The notes beneath the pieces are model-generated. The model did no database searches. It saw nothing but the letters and a program-made list of their open reading frames with translations, and had not been told where the DNA came from. A DNA stretch of 64,000 nucleotides from assembly GCA_963682055.1 (NCBI GenBank), contig OY821740.1, positions 33,493,795 through 33,557,794 on the forward strand, written 5' to 3'. The DNA is from Primula veris. Its lineage: Eukaryota; Streptophyta; Magnoliopsida; Ericales; Primulaceae. Shown here piece after piece: positions 23,901-32,660 of this stretch (the first letter of the stretch is position 1; the number at the start of each line of letters is the position of its first letter). A program made the translations under genes and the position numbers.

Positions 23901-26900
23901 CTAGACTCTGTCTTAAACTGGTTATCCTTTTTCTGAAAGTTTTTAGATGAACCAATATCATCCTCCTTTTTCTTATAAAACTTCTTGTACACCTTTTTTG
24001 CAAAGAAAGCTAATTGTTCTTCATCACTCATTTTATCACAGGCATTAGATTCAGATTTCTTAGCTTGAAATGCTATTCCCTTTTCTGGTCTTTTATGTTT
24101 GAAGAATTTCAGTTCATGAGTACTTAGATTTCCTATGAGTTCTTCAAGTTTAAGATTATCTAAGTCAGTTGATTCTTCAATAGCTGTGACCTTAATTTCA
24201 AACCTTTCTGGGAGTGACCTAAGAGTTTTCTTAACAAGTTTAGCATCACTGTATTTTTCACCTAAGGTTCCAGCTTGATGAGCAATGTGGCAGATTCTAC
24301 CATTAAATTGTTCAATGTTTTCATCTTCCTCCATTCTTAAGTTCTCAAATTGGGTAGTTAACTGTTGAAGTTTGAAAGCTTTTACTTTAGTGGTTCCTTC
24401 AAAAGTAACTTGCAAAATATCCCATGCTTCTTTAGCTGTTTCACAATGAGAGATATACCTGAATACGCTGAGAGTTACACCAGCAAAAATCAAGTTTATG
24501 GCTGTTGAGTTGGCACTTGATTTTCTGTCTTCTTCAGCAGACCATCTGTCTTCAGGTAAGAGAATCCGTTCTCCTTCATTATCCATGGTAGTTGGAGCCT
24601 CCCATCCATACATAACAGTCTTCCATGCATGTTCATTCTGCTGTTTGATGAAAGACCTCATTCTAATTTTCCATACTCCATAGTTTACTCCTCCTTCAAG
24701 CAATGGAGGTTTGTTGAAGGCGTTTCCTTCCCTCATTAAGTCCATTGTTACTAGAACACAGGATCCACACTAAGTAAGATCTAGTGTGAAGCTCTGATAC
24801 CAATTGAAATTCCTATCCGCTGTTCTAGTTGCAGTTTTGCAGTTAGGTTCCAAGTGAGGTTGTAGCCACAGGTTGGAACCAAGTGTATTTAATGGACAGA
24901 ACTGTAAAACGTTAAATGTACTTAAAGTGAACACAAGCACATTTAACAACGGAGTTTACCTAACTAGGCTACGTCTTCGGGGCACTTACCCAGATTATGA
25001 TATTATAAAAGCTTACAATATAGGACTCAAGTCTTAATGAAAAACTCTTAGACTCCCTATAGGTTTTTCTGCCTATCTCTATATTGCTCCTACTCTATAA
25101 CTATCAAATATAAATCAATGGCATCCCACCATTGTTTTCTTATTTAAAGCTCACGTGTATTCTCTCAAGAATGGGTTCTTTATAATTTAGAACACACCCT
25201 TTTTACAAGCTAAAGTTACTAAGTATATAAGCAAGTAAAAACAATCTTCTATCTTCAATATCTTGATTGTTTTTGACTTTGTTGATTGGCTTCAATCTTT
25301 CCAAGCATTACGTGATTCTTCAGCGTGGATTGATTCCAATCATCTTTGAATAATACCTGTTTAGTAACAAGCTTAAAAGTAGGAGTTAATCTTTTCCTTT
25401 TTAAAAGGAAACATATGAAGATAACATCTTTTAAGAATAATATATTTTCATAAACATATGAAACATTCAACTCCATAAATATACCAATCTTTTGAACATA
25501 TCTTTACTGAACATAAATCTATAGGGATTAAAGATTGAAACTGGTAATAAGGATAAGCATAGGAAATCAAGATACACATTTAAAAGGAAACACAACCTTA
25601 TAAATTGATCTCTTTATATATTATAGAAAGCATCTTTCCTTACCACCTTGATATTCTCAATTAACGTATATTAATCTGTTATGATTAGATGAGAACATAT
25701 CCTGCATACTGTAGATCAAATGATAATCAATAAATAACAGTTATGCAAATTAACAGAACTAGACAGAGTACTGCTGAGCAGCAGGTTGCAACTGGGGTTG
25801 CAACTGGTGCTTGAAACCTAATACTATAGGTTGCAACTGAAGTTGCAACTGTTACTTGAAACCTAACACTGTAGGTTGTAACTAAGGTTGCAACTGGTAC
25901 TTGAAACCTGTCAATGCTATCTTAGTTCTTAATAACAGTTAGGATTTATTTAGTAAAAACCAATAGACAATCAACAATATTTAGACCAGAAATCTGGTCC
26001 TAACAGTTTTATACAAATTCTTAAAATAAAACGGAATATTCTTTACTTATGAGAAAAAGGAAGCTCAAAAGCTGCAACCAAACAAACCCATTCTTTATCG
26101 GCCCTCGTCGGCATATATTTTATCCGCATATTGCTTTTATATCCTGTTTTTACCAAGGCATCACGGGAACAAATAGTCGTAGAGAAAACTAACTATTGCC
26201 CATAAACTCTTTATTATGAGAAGTCAATTGGAATAATTCGCCTGTGTATCACCGATTCTTCTGGTTTTTCTAAATACACTATCTGCAAGTGATTACAAAA
26301 CTAAGTACTAAGTCCAGTGTAGAACCAACTTATAAACGGGTGTAAATTACTATAATAATTGTTGTCTTCGAACATAAGAATTAGTTTGGGTATCATATTG
26401 TTTTTTACACTATGCACACATCTAAAGCTCAAGCCTAATATTCATCTTGTTTCATAACTGACTTCATCTCGTCTTATAGGCCTTGTTCTGTTGCAATTGT
26501 TATGCTCCTTTTGTTAAAAAATTTAAAATCTGGATTGCATTCGGATGATCAGTTAAAAAACTGAAATTTACGGTTGTTTAGCCATAAAAGCCCAGAATCT
26601 TTAAGATTAACGAGTTTGCTATTTTTTTTCAAACTCTAGATATAAAAAAAATTCAAAAGCTGCAACCGAACAAGAAGTATATGCTATTCTTAATTTAGTA
26701 ATATTGATAAGAAAATGATATCTGCAACTATTTTATGCTTTATAGGACAATTGGACTGGTCTTGGGGGTTCACGTGAAGATGTTTTACATACCCGATCGG
26801 ACTTTTATCTCCCATCAAACCAGTAAGAAGTTTCAGCCATTGATTTCTTTTTCTCTTTTGGTTGCATCTTCAAGCTCAATTTTTCGCTTGTTTGGCTATT

Positions 26901-29900
26901 AAGTTACAGTGCGTTCTGTATTTCTGATGACCATCTTATAAACTGAGCTACTTTGTTTTTCTGGCCAATAAGTTTTAAGCTGGATGACATCATATTGAAT
27001 GAATGTTATTCTGTCTAGGTCAATGTGCAAAGCTGGCTCAAGAAAACCCAGGTCTTTCATAAACCTCTAAAAGCCGGTTCATACACTAAAGCGATTTTAT
27101 GATTGAGTTTCATGTCATTAGCTAAATGCTAACAGTTTTTAAAGTGTTTGTGGAGTTATTTTTACTAATTTTGTGAGTGTAGAATTTAGCCTCTATATAT
27201 CATTAGATTCTCATACGTGTCATATATGAAGTTCAAAATCTATATGGCGAGACTGGCTGATTGTTACTATATTCCTTTACGAGTAGTTACTAGTTACTGG
27301 TGTTTGTTTCCAGGACAATATTAGATATCAACATTGATGATTTGAAAGAAAAAGGATGGAGACGTCCTGGAGTAGATTTAACGGACTATTTTAACTTTGG
27401 ATTGAAGGAACAAGAGTGGAAAGACTTCTGCAAGAAAATGGCAAGTTCTGAAACTATTTATCTTACTTTATTTTGAAGTTTTTTTCTTGGTTACAAAACC
27501 AGTCAGAAAATCATTAAAGGTTGCTTCTGTTATTTAGCGTAAGGAAAATAATCTTTATCAGCAGGCTAAAATTTCTTATACTAAAATGAATGCCACACAC
27601 AAAGATTCACAGGGCAAAGTTGCCGGATATTCCTATGAGCATCGCCACTTTAGGATATCTTTTTCACATTTGGTGAATTTAAAAAATTCCCAGTTGGCTG
27701 CTTGTTTGTTGCTTAAACATTCCAACTTTCATATTTTAATTAAGAAAACAAATGATATAGCATTACAAATGACCTTATGATAGTTTAGTTTTGGAAGCTG
27801 AAATGGTATTTAAGAAAAAAAATGCTGTTCTTTTTCCTTTCAGCCACTTGGGGAAGCAATACAGGTACAAATTGGTGTGGCTGAAAGATTACCATCACTT
27901 GAAACTGAATCTCTACGGTTGAACAACTCGGATACTGTTATTGAGGTTAGAACTTCAAAATTTCAGATCATGTTGGTATATTCTCTTTTTTCTAAATATC
28001 TGGAAACACTAATGCCTTCTATTGAGCAGATTATTGTGCATGATAACTCGGACAACCACAAAAATGCTGAGAAATTTAGAAACATGGACAAGGACATAAT
28101 TAGGCCGTACCCCCTCGACTGCTATAATCCATTTTCCCTTGTTTATGCACAGCTGACCTGCCCACCCGCAGAAAGGTGTGATGCATTTCTTCTTTTCTTG
28201 TGATTTAACTGTTTAAAATCTGGAAAAAATTGGAATAAGCAAAATCACTTTTCATTGATCTGTTAAAAGAGAAATTTTATTACAAGTCTCTGAAACTTGT
28301 TTTGAATTTGTGTTCTAAGAAACAGAAAGTTTTCCTGGAAAAAAAACAACTGCGTAAATCCTCTTGCCCTCTTAATACTTTTCTCAAACATCAAATTCAA
28401 CAGATTCTTTGCAGTGATCATATGACCTTTTAAAAGTATTTCTAAAATCTCCTCTGAAAGAAATGTTAACAAAATTGCCTGTTTTTTGCTACTTGATATG
28501 TTCCACTGGCAAAGAGTTCGCTTGCTGAATCGTTAGCTTAACTCCCTTCTGTTGAAAGTACTGGTAAAGGATTTCGATTTTGGCTCAAATTTTTCTTTTC
28601 ACTAAATTGAATATTTTCAGAAATGAAAATGCATGTTTCAGAAGTACTACTAATGTTTACAAAAAAATGTTTATTGTGAAAGCTTTTGATTTAAAGTAAA
28701 ACCATATACCAAACTACCTATTATTACCGATTTGCAAAACAACTGATTATTTTAATTTATAATGATATATTCTCTTATTATACAATCTTCAGATACAAAA
28801 TGTTTCTATTGCGGATGTAAATGAATGAAAGGAAAATGTATCTTGTTGGGTGTTTTGCGAGTTCAGTGACTACAAATTCCAATCGTGTAGAGTCTTTGAT
28901 TTATTTAAGTTCATTTGAAAGTTTGTAATATTGTATTTTCTCTGTATAGGAATTGGAAAGTAGATAGAGTTGAGGAAGCCACACCCATGAGGCACGAGAA
29001 TCGAGGGATTCCAAAATATCCTGCTAGAAATAATGTTAAAGATGAAATCCAATTAGGTACAACCAAGAGACACAATAATCTATGCCAAATTCCTCCCAAA
29101 AAAACGATACGAGTTTATCGTGATAAAAATGATCCAAAAGATGAGAGTTGGAGAGATCATGTTGCCAAGCTAATTCAGAGATATGGAGAAGATAATCGTT
29201 GCACCGATTTAGTTCGCAAGTATGGAAAAGATAAACTCACCACCCCAAAGTACCCAAATACAACCACAAAAGATTCTAGAATGAATAAGAGACATGACCT
29301 TTGTACTTTTGGTCCAACAAGGAGTGTTTGGGATAGAGTATCAGATACGCCAAAAACTGTTAAGTTTAAAGGGAACGAGAATAAGCGACCAAGGAGTGAA
29401 GAAAATGGAAGAAATATATGGAGTGGCAAAAGGTTACATAAACATGATTCTGAAAGTGAACAGGAAGAGGGAGAAATTATCAGAGTTGAAAGACGGGATT
29501 CGAAGGGAAAAGCTATTGATTGCAGAAGTAACTGTCGTCATGAGAAGGTATATCTTATTTTGCTACTTCTTCATATATGATTTTTGCTTTAGTTTTGTTT
29601 GGTTGTAGTTTTCAAGATTTTCCTGCTTATAAGTTGTTCCCCGCGTAGTTATTCGGCCTAAATACCAAGTTTTGGACAATTCTCCTAGTCCTAGGGAATA
29701 AGAATGTTTTTTGTCTCTTTTCCGAAAGATTGATTCTTCGACCCAAATAACGAGTTTTAAGCAATAAACCTTGGGGGGGGGGGGGAGAAGAAAGTTTTGT
29801 TTCCGAAAGCCTAATTCTTTGAGAAAATGATTATTGAAACACCCGAGCCAAATAAAACTGTTTTCTTTGTCCTTTTCCCCCTTTCTCGACTCTTTTTATC

Positions 29901-30362
29901 AACTCTTTATTTTGTCTAATACGAGTAAGAAGCAACTGCTAGCTTAATATATTTTGCTTTCTAAAAAAACAGTCATTTAAGACTATTTCCATCGAAGTCT
30001 TTTAGCGCATAAAGCTATTTATCGGTTTCTTTTCCTTGTAATCCACGGTGTATGTGGTGGGCTATGTTGAACCCATCTTTTCTCTCAAAAGAAAAAAGTC
30101 GGTATATTAACTTGAAAGTTGCAGTCAAGCAAGCATGGGGTCTCACTTTTTCTTATGGATGTATCATTTTTTTTACTTTTGCTATTTTCTTCTTGTGTTC
30201 TAGAAATGAATATTTTCTTCTTTTGTTCTAGTAATGAAATAGTTGCACAACTTTATTAGCCACCTTCATCTCATACAAAATTGCACGTCTAAAATTTTGC
30301 AGGTTATTTACACAAACTATCGTAAAAATCCAAGGAGGCGCACATTTTCAAAACCTTACTGA
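14988..30362 (+). CDS. FIP1: FIP1-like pre-mRNA 3'-end processing factor
   Basis: Eight exons: 14988-15692, 26746-26822, 27314-27440, 27538-27672, 27844-27945, 28030-28175, 28950-29547, 30303-30362; 1950 nt, 649 aa, all phases agree. FIP1 is the CPSF subunit that brings poly(A) polymerase to the cleavage site in the nucleus. Residues 1-235 are acidic and serine-rich. Residues 261-303 hold the Fip1 motif (DLKEKGWRRPGVDLTDYFNF, then GLKEQEWKDFCKKM). The next conserved block is IQVQIGVAERLPSLET, then TVIEIIVHDNSDN. Residues 431-630 are basic (WRDHVAKLIQRYGEDNR, RSEENGRNIW) and the protein ends KNPRRRTFSKPY. It is shorter than the ~1000-1200 aa plant FIP1 proteins known to me. Intron 1 is 11 kb because of an antisense retrotransposon. 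Intron 3 appears to use a GC donor (ATG then GCAAGT). The end of exon 4 (27672 or 27618) is the least certain border. Confidence 0.88.
15974..17186 (-). repeat. 3' LTR of the copia element
   Basis: 1213 bp, 12 bp longer than the 5' LTR because it has one more unit of a 12-bp GGTTGCAACTG-like motif near 16955-16990. Otherwise it is almost identical. Confidence 0.95.
17187..17198 (-). other. Polypurine tract of the copia element
   Basis: Minus strand AAAGGGGGAGAT directly precedes the 3' LTR. Two more GGGGGAG runs lie upstream at about 17268-17275 and 17481-17488, so the element has a series of polypurine tracts. Confidence 0.85.
17511..18797 (-). CDS. Extra ORF downstream of pol in the copia element
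   Basis: 428 aa, in the element's sense, at the place where SIRE-type elements carry an env-like or additional ORF. Its start codon lies right after a GTTGCAAC word. N-terminus: serine-rich with a basic cluster (KKHRTKKRARR), a likely nuclear signal. Middle: about residues 60-290 form a globular domain with RFWSRKSYRRF, ISYANSYYPAVVKEFYANL and FLRGITLDFTPELIN, which recalls the 'putative plant transposon protein' domain found with plant retroelements. C-terminus: acidic, rich in D, E and S. I see no signal peptide or clear membrane segment, which argues against a true envelope protein. The function is unknown, and the intact frame suggests it is under selection in the element. Confidence 0.75.
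   Translation of the reverse strand: MSTNPNSDDDCTLRDFLNKSPTSPSSKAKVNESSSSKKHRTKKRARRNPENEPIKAKFEFVPRFNEVDPRFWSRKSYRRFRAFSSKEIHCERRLNLVSYPYIQVYVEKILSAVGLGETISYANSYYPAVVKEFYANLTSGVFDKSNPMFGRVFLRGITLDFTPELINNCLNTPNPSVDNAEYDMEVIALVLTGKNTSFDGTSIKTSSLTLCAAVLHKIARFNWTPTKQPSRVNKEMAIFLYKIMSSLPINFGHHIFNLIRDFSDDNSSSILLPFPCLISSIILGQVASMNRDSPISITNEPITYCPSAIYISAKLLKEGHVNDISGDKGKEKEEETSTAPSAKKKGVRWYLQQKLAYNQERRSELDADDYQINKLLVNLIESEDDDSNDTQSHDGFSISSEDDNAEDEEVVRQNPLRERPPQCDIPSD
18798..19750 (-). other. Spacer between gag-pol and the extra ORF
   Basis: About 950 bp without coding potential. Between 19420 and 19565 there is a cluster of GTTGCAAC and variants (GTTTCAAC, CTTGCAAC), and another sits at the extra ORF's start (18799). 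A GAGAGA run lies at about 18873-18886. It may act as leader for a subgenomic or spliced message of the extra ORF, which is inference. Confidence 0.6.
19751..24745 (-). CDS. Copia gag-pol polyprotein, intact
   Basis: A 1664-aa single frame. Gag covers about residues 1-560: it starts MDLMREGNAFNKPPLLEGG with the W..W..R pattern of copia gags and has zinc knuckles near 307 (CRECRGFGHIQAEC) and 554 (CNFCKKPGHSEIQC). Protease: DSGCSKHMTG, active Asp near 624. Integrase: WHKRLGH near 749, zinc-binding CGDCAIGK near 786, catalytic D near 817 (IDLMGP), D near 882 (RSDHGTEF) and E near 920 (NGIVERKNR). Reverse transcriptase: GTKWIFRNK, then YVDDIVFG near 1347. RNase H: CDADWAG near 1513 and STAEAEYVA near 1550. 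All catalytic residues are present. No frameshift or stop was seen, so the element could be autonomous. Repeated V-A-T / V-G-T tracts in gag and before RT come from the GTTGCAAC repeat. Confidence 0.97.
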   Translation of the reverse strand: MDLMREGNAFNKPPLLEGGVNYGVWKIRMRSFIKQQNEHAWKTVMYGWEAPTTMDNEGERILLPEDRWSAEEDRKSSANSTAINLIFAGVTLSVFRYISHCETAKEAWDILQVTFEGTTKVKAFKLQQLTTQFENLRMEEDENIEQFNGRICHIAHQAGTLGEKYSDAKLVKKTLRSLPERFEIKVTAIEESTDLDNLKLEELIGNLSTHELKFFKHKRPEKGIAFQAKKSESNACDKMSDEEQLAFFAKKVYKKFYKKKEDDIGSSKNFQKKDNQFKTESRFNNNSTGKWNSKEKDNKEYKSKEIQCRECRGFGHIQAECANTLKRNKNAYITTHSDSDSESNSDEEDGSNFVNFMGIITEKEPTYESDCEQVSTPVTTACETYSSDEEEPSDENITKQYLVLYEKYKCLSKQSLIISKLNVDLKDEVKSLTEKLKLQLAELTETKKIIKLLNVSASDKLDGMLSYSRGSKDISGLGYYGGKSTGKTTFIEAVAKAKTHDFDHKVRSSVATRVATRNKTQVYVEKVGSSVTTKVATMNKLNSFRDKNNFRLKLCNFCKKPGHSEIQCYLKRNRKYISQKTWLASVNKNLKWVWKVKEKATLVANNKAVINYLNAVTSNDWYFDSGCSKHMTGTASLLKNITILTGNTVVFGGGDTCKIIGKGTLNKPGMPNIEDVFLVDGLKANLISISQLCDNEMTVKFDKERCLITNLNNDLIMTGVRSTNSCYVFEKAEKELPQSRCNQAITNNVDIWHKRLGHVNYKTLDKLVKKELIRGIPKLSAKTQSVCGDCAIGKQTKSIHKSTSLIYTKRVLELLHIDLMGPMQTASIGGKKYILVVVDDFSRYSWVVFLKDKSETFELFKTLCLKLQLEKGSTSGNIARIRSDHGTEFENIKFREFCNSLGISHEFSAPKTPQQNGIVERKNRTIQEMARVMLNSKKLANRFWAEAVNTACHIVNRVYITKGTSMTAYEIWKGRKPNVKYFQVFGCVCYILRDREQHLGKFDSKSDKGIFLGYAQNSRAFRVFNQRTDCVMESYNVLFDDLKTVDEITGDDEQAETTEKEKEETQQTGSPRVVGSPVATEVITEVGTAVGTQNAAESEEEEESSHAQSTSRPRYVRTQKNHSLDNVIGEVTSGMKTRGKRNNIVHFACYISQLEPKNIKEALEDSEWILAMQDELAQFERNDVWTLVPRPSNKNVIGTKWIFRNKSDEDGVIIRNKARLVAQGHTQIEGIDFDETFAPVARIESIRMLLSLACLYDFKLFQLDIKSAFLNGVINEEVYVCQPKGFEDPNFPEHVYLLKKALYGLKQAPRAWYDRLTKFLLEKGFKRGGVDKTLFTKKTTKDIIVAQIYVDDIVFGSSSNNRIEEFISDMKNEFEMSGGGELTYFIGLQVKQNEKGIFLCQSKYADNLVKKFGLSESKEKRTPMSTTLKLSKNDKGKSVCPSLYRSMIGSLLYLTASRPDLCLSVGVCARYQANPLESHLLAVKRILRYVKGTPHLGLWYSKDTNHFLSGYCDADWAGNIDDRKSTSGGCFYFGNNLVSWFSKKQNCISLSTAEAEYVAAGSGCTQLIWMKQMLTDYNVKQEILTLFCDNKSAIDLAKNPVQHSRTKHIDLRHHFIRELVEEKSLILEHVSTERQLADIFTKPLDTNKFESLRSDIGVCHYQSN
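24791..24802 (-). other. Primer binding site of the copia element
   Basis: In element sense the LTR end is followed by AT and then TGGTATCAGAGC, complementary to the 3' end of initiator tRNA-Met, the usual copia primer. Confidence 0.92.
24805..26005 (-). repeat. 5' LTR of the copia element
   Basis: 1201 bp, TGTTAGGACC ... GGAATTTCA in the element's sense, with TG/CA ends. Five exact GTTGCAAC words cluster at 25785-25894, some 110-220 bp inside its upstream end, where U3 control sequences are expected. A TATATAAAG word near 25620-25612 is a candidate TATA box. A 73-codon ORF (25476-25255) is identical in both LTRs. Confidence 0.95.
26479..26676. mobile_element. Short TIR element (Tourist-like MITE) in FIP1 intron 1
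   Basis: About 200 bp bounded by related inverted ends: GGCCTTGTTCTGTTGCA on the left and, on the reverse strand, CTTGTTCGGTTGCAGCTTTT on the right. CCTTGTTCGGTT-type ends are known from PIF/Harbinger MITEs. Similar AAAAGCTGCAACC ends recur at 7190 and 26085, so a family is present in the window. The 3-bp target duplication could not be confirmed. Confidence 0.45.
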
Positions 30363-31755
30363 AATAGAATTTGCTAAGCTAATGTGCTAAGACTAATCAC
30401 ATTCTGTCATGTTTGTAAGAAATAGTACTCCCTAATTTCTTATTAAGATCGGTTGCTAAAGTGGATGAAGATTTAACTATCTATAAGTGAAAACTATGTT
30501 AATAATTCGTATTTTCAGTTTTAGCAGTAACGCGTTTGCTGAAACAATACTATGTAGCTGTGATCCTACTGTAATGGTACCTCTGGTGAACAAACTCGTA
30601 GTATATGTAGATATGAAGGTTTTCTATCTTTCTGTGAGTTAAGTATGTTGATTTGCAAAAGAAACAAATATTCGAATTTTTTCAATTTAATTTTCCTCGG
30701 AGCATACCCATTTTTCTTAAGCACGAGCATCTGATAATAACTTATTTAAAGGTTTTCCAGTTGAAACTTTTAAGCTATTCATATGATTTTTTGTTTAGAA
30801 GGCTTATAACATTGGATAGACCAGTTTAAAACCAAGTTTTCCTAATTTCTGAGACGAGAAACGCAAGTTTTGAACTGAATAAACCTGGTTTTCTGTCAAC
30901 TTAAAAATAAGCCAGCATATTTGCTTAATAAAAGTTCAGTCAAAACGCCATTTTAATAGTGAAAGATTAGTATTCAAGTTGCATGAAGTTATCATGACTA
31001 AAGTTTTTTTCAACAAAAACGTAGGCTTTATTCTAACGGGATCGTAATTTCTCCTTGTAGCAAACTGACTATAAACTTAATCATGCGACAACTATATACT
31101 GAGAAGAACCATCAGTTTTCCAAACATTTTAAGCTGAAAAAACATAGCCAAAAGTTTCTGTAATTAATTGCACAACAGTGCATTAACTATGTTAAGTACA
31201 TAATATTCGATGGTTCATACAATTGCATCGAACTTAATGGTGCCTCACTAGAATTAAATTTTACGAAGAAATAGCAAAAGAAATAAGACCCAGATCAACA
31301 AGTTGCTTAGTCGTGCGGGTTCTAGTCGGCAATAGGATGGCTAGTGCCTAATTTCACATAATTTCGCTTAATCACTGCCTAATCTTTTAATCGCGTCTAA
31401 TCTACTAGACACCTAGACTCCGACTACCGTTTAGGCTCGCCTTTTAAAAACTGATCATTACCAAATCTTTTTAATATGAATAGTACCACAGTATGGTAAA
31501 ATCACCATACTTGCCAATTCTAAAATAAGTTAAATTTTGGCTTATATGCAGCATTTTACAAACAAGAAATCTGACGTGACCTAAGAATTGTTAAGGCTGG
31601 ACAATGCTTTTTAATTGGAATTATCGATAAAATAGAGCCATAAATGTTACGTTTGTTTGTGAAATACTCGCACTAGTTAGTATTAACAGGAGTGGTATTT
31701 ACTACTCCAAAACATCAGTGAATATGTGGGACCGCATATATACTAATTGAATTGT

Positions 31756-32170
31756 TGTAAATTATTAAAATCGTATCCAAGCTATTAATTTTTAGTGATT
31801 TGGTATACAACCTAACACACTTTCTAAATTGGTACTCAACCTATACATTTCGCTCTAATTTGGTATCCAACCTAACATTTTTTCTAATTTGGTACCCAAC
31901 CTAACATTTTTTTCTAATTTGGTACTCAACCTATGCGTTAAAAACCGATGATCGAAGACAGATTGAGTCTCTTAATTGGATTGTATACGTATAGGTTGGA
32001 TACCAAATTAGAACGAAACATATACGTCGGGTACCGAATTGGAAAACGTGTTAGGTTGGGTACCAAATTAAAGCTAAATGTATAGGTAAGATACCAAATT
32101 AGAAAGTCTGTTAGGTTGGTTACCAAATCACTAAAAATTAATAGGTTATGTACCATTTTAACATTTTCCC
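31756..32170. mobile_element. Foldback element with AATTTGGTACCCAACCTA repeats
   Basis: A ~415-bp imperfect inverted repeat. The left arm (TTAATTTTTAGTGATTTGG, then three or four AATTTGGTAC.CAACCTA units) is mirrored in the right arm. The outer right end reads GGGAAAATGTTAAAATGG on the reverse strand, typical of foldback or Mutator-like MITEs, while the left outer end is eroded. It has no coding sequence, and I found no target-site duplication. The centre is near 31960. Confidence 0.6.
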
Positions 32171-32469
32171 TGATAAAATACAGTAATCCATTTTTAGCAA
32201 TTCCTTCTGAATTTCTAAACTGAGATTTCGCCTTTTCAAATACATAATTTGGGCCTAGAATTTGTAAATTACTAAATACGAGTCCCTAGCAAAATAGCAA
32301 TAATGATGATTTGTTTCATGATTAAAAATGCTTAGAAGGTTACAGCAGATCAAGCTCTTTTCTGAAGAAAAAATTGTAAAGTTTACTATTTTTTTACACC
32401 CAACATACCGAATGGTTTTTCTCTCAATGGTGAGTTTAATTACTATACCTTCCTTCTTATTTAATTATA

Positions 32470-32660
32470 AACTATAAAATCATGTGTAATTTTAGATAGC
32501 CTAAAATTTGTATCAAAATTATCGAAATAATTTTTTTTTAAAATTGATCATATAGTTCAAATGCTATATTTTTTGATTAGATTTAAAAAAAAAATATTTC
32601 GACAATTTTGATTTAAATTATAAACCGATTAAAATTACACATAATTTCATAATATACATT
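32470..32660. repeat. Short imperfect inverted repeat
   Basis: Arms ATCATGTGTAATTTTA / AAATTATGTGTAATTTTA (reverse) and CAAAATTATCGAAATAATTT / CAAAATTGTCGAAATATTTT face each other across about 190 bp. It is probably a small MITE. Confidence 0.45.

Larger units (their letters stand above)
15974..26005 (-). mobile_element. Complete Ty1/copia LTR retrotransposon in FIP1 intron 1
   Basis: The element is 10,032 bp and transcribed on the minus strand, antisense to FIP1. It is bounded by GTTTT target-site duplications (15969-15973 and 26006-26010). Order in its own sense: 5' LTR 26005-24805, PBS, gag-pol 24745-19751, a ~0.95-kb spacer, an extra ORF 18797-17511, polypurine tract, 3' LTR 17186-15974. 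All coding sequence is open. The LTRs differ by six substitutions and one 12-bp indel by my count, so the insertion is recent. The size, very long gag-pol and extra 3' ORF fit the SIRE/Maximus lineage, which is an inference. Confidence 0.95.
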
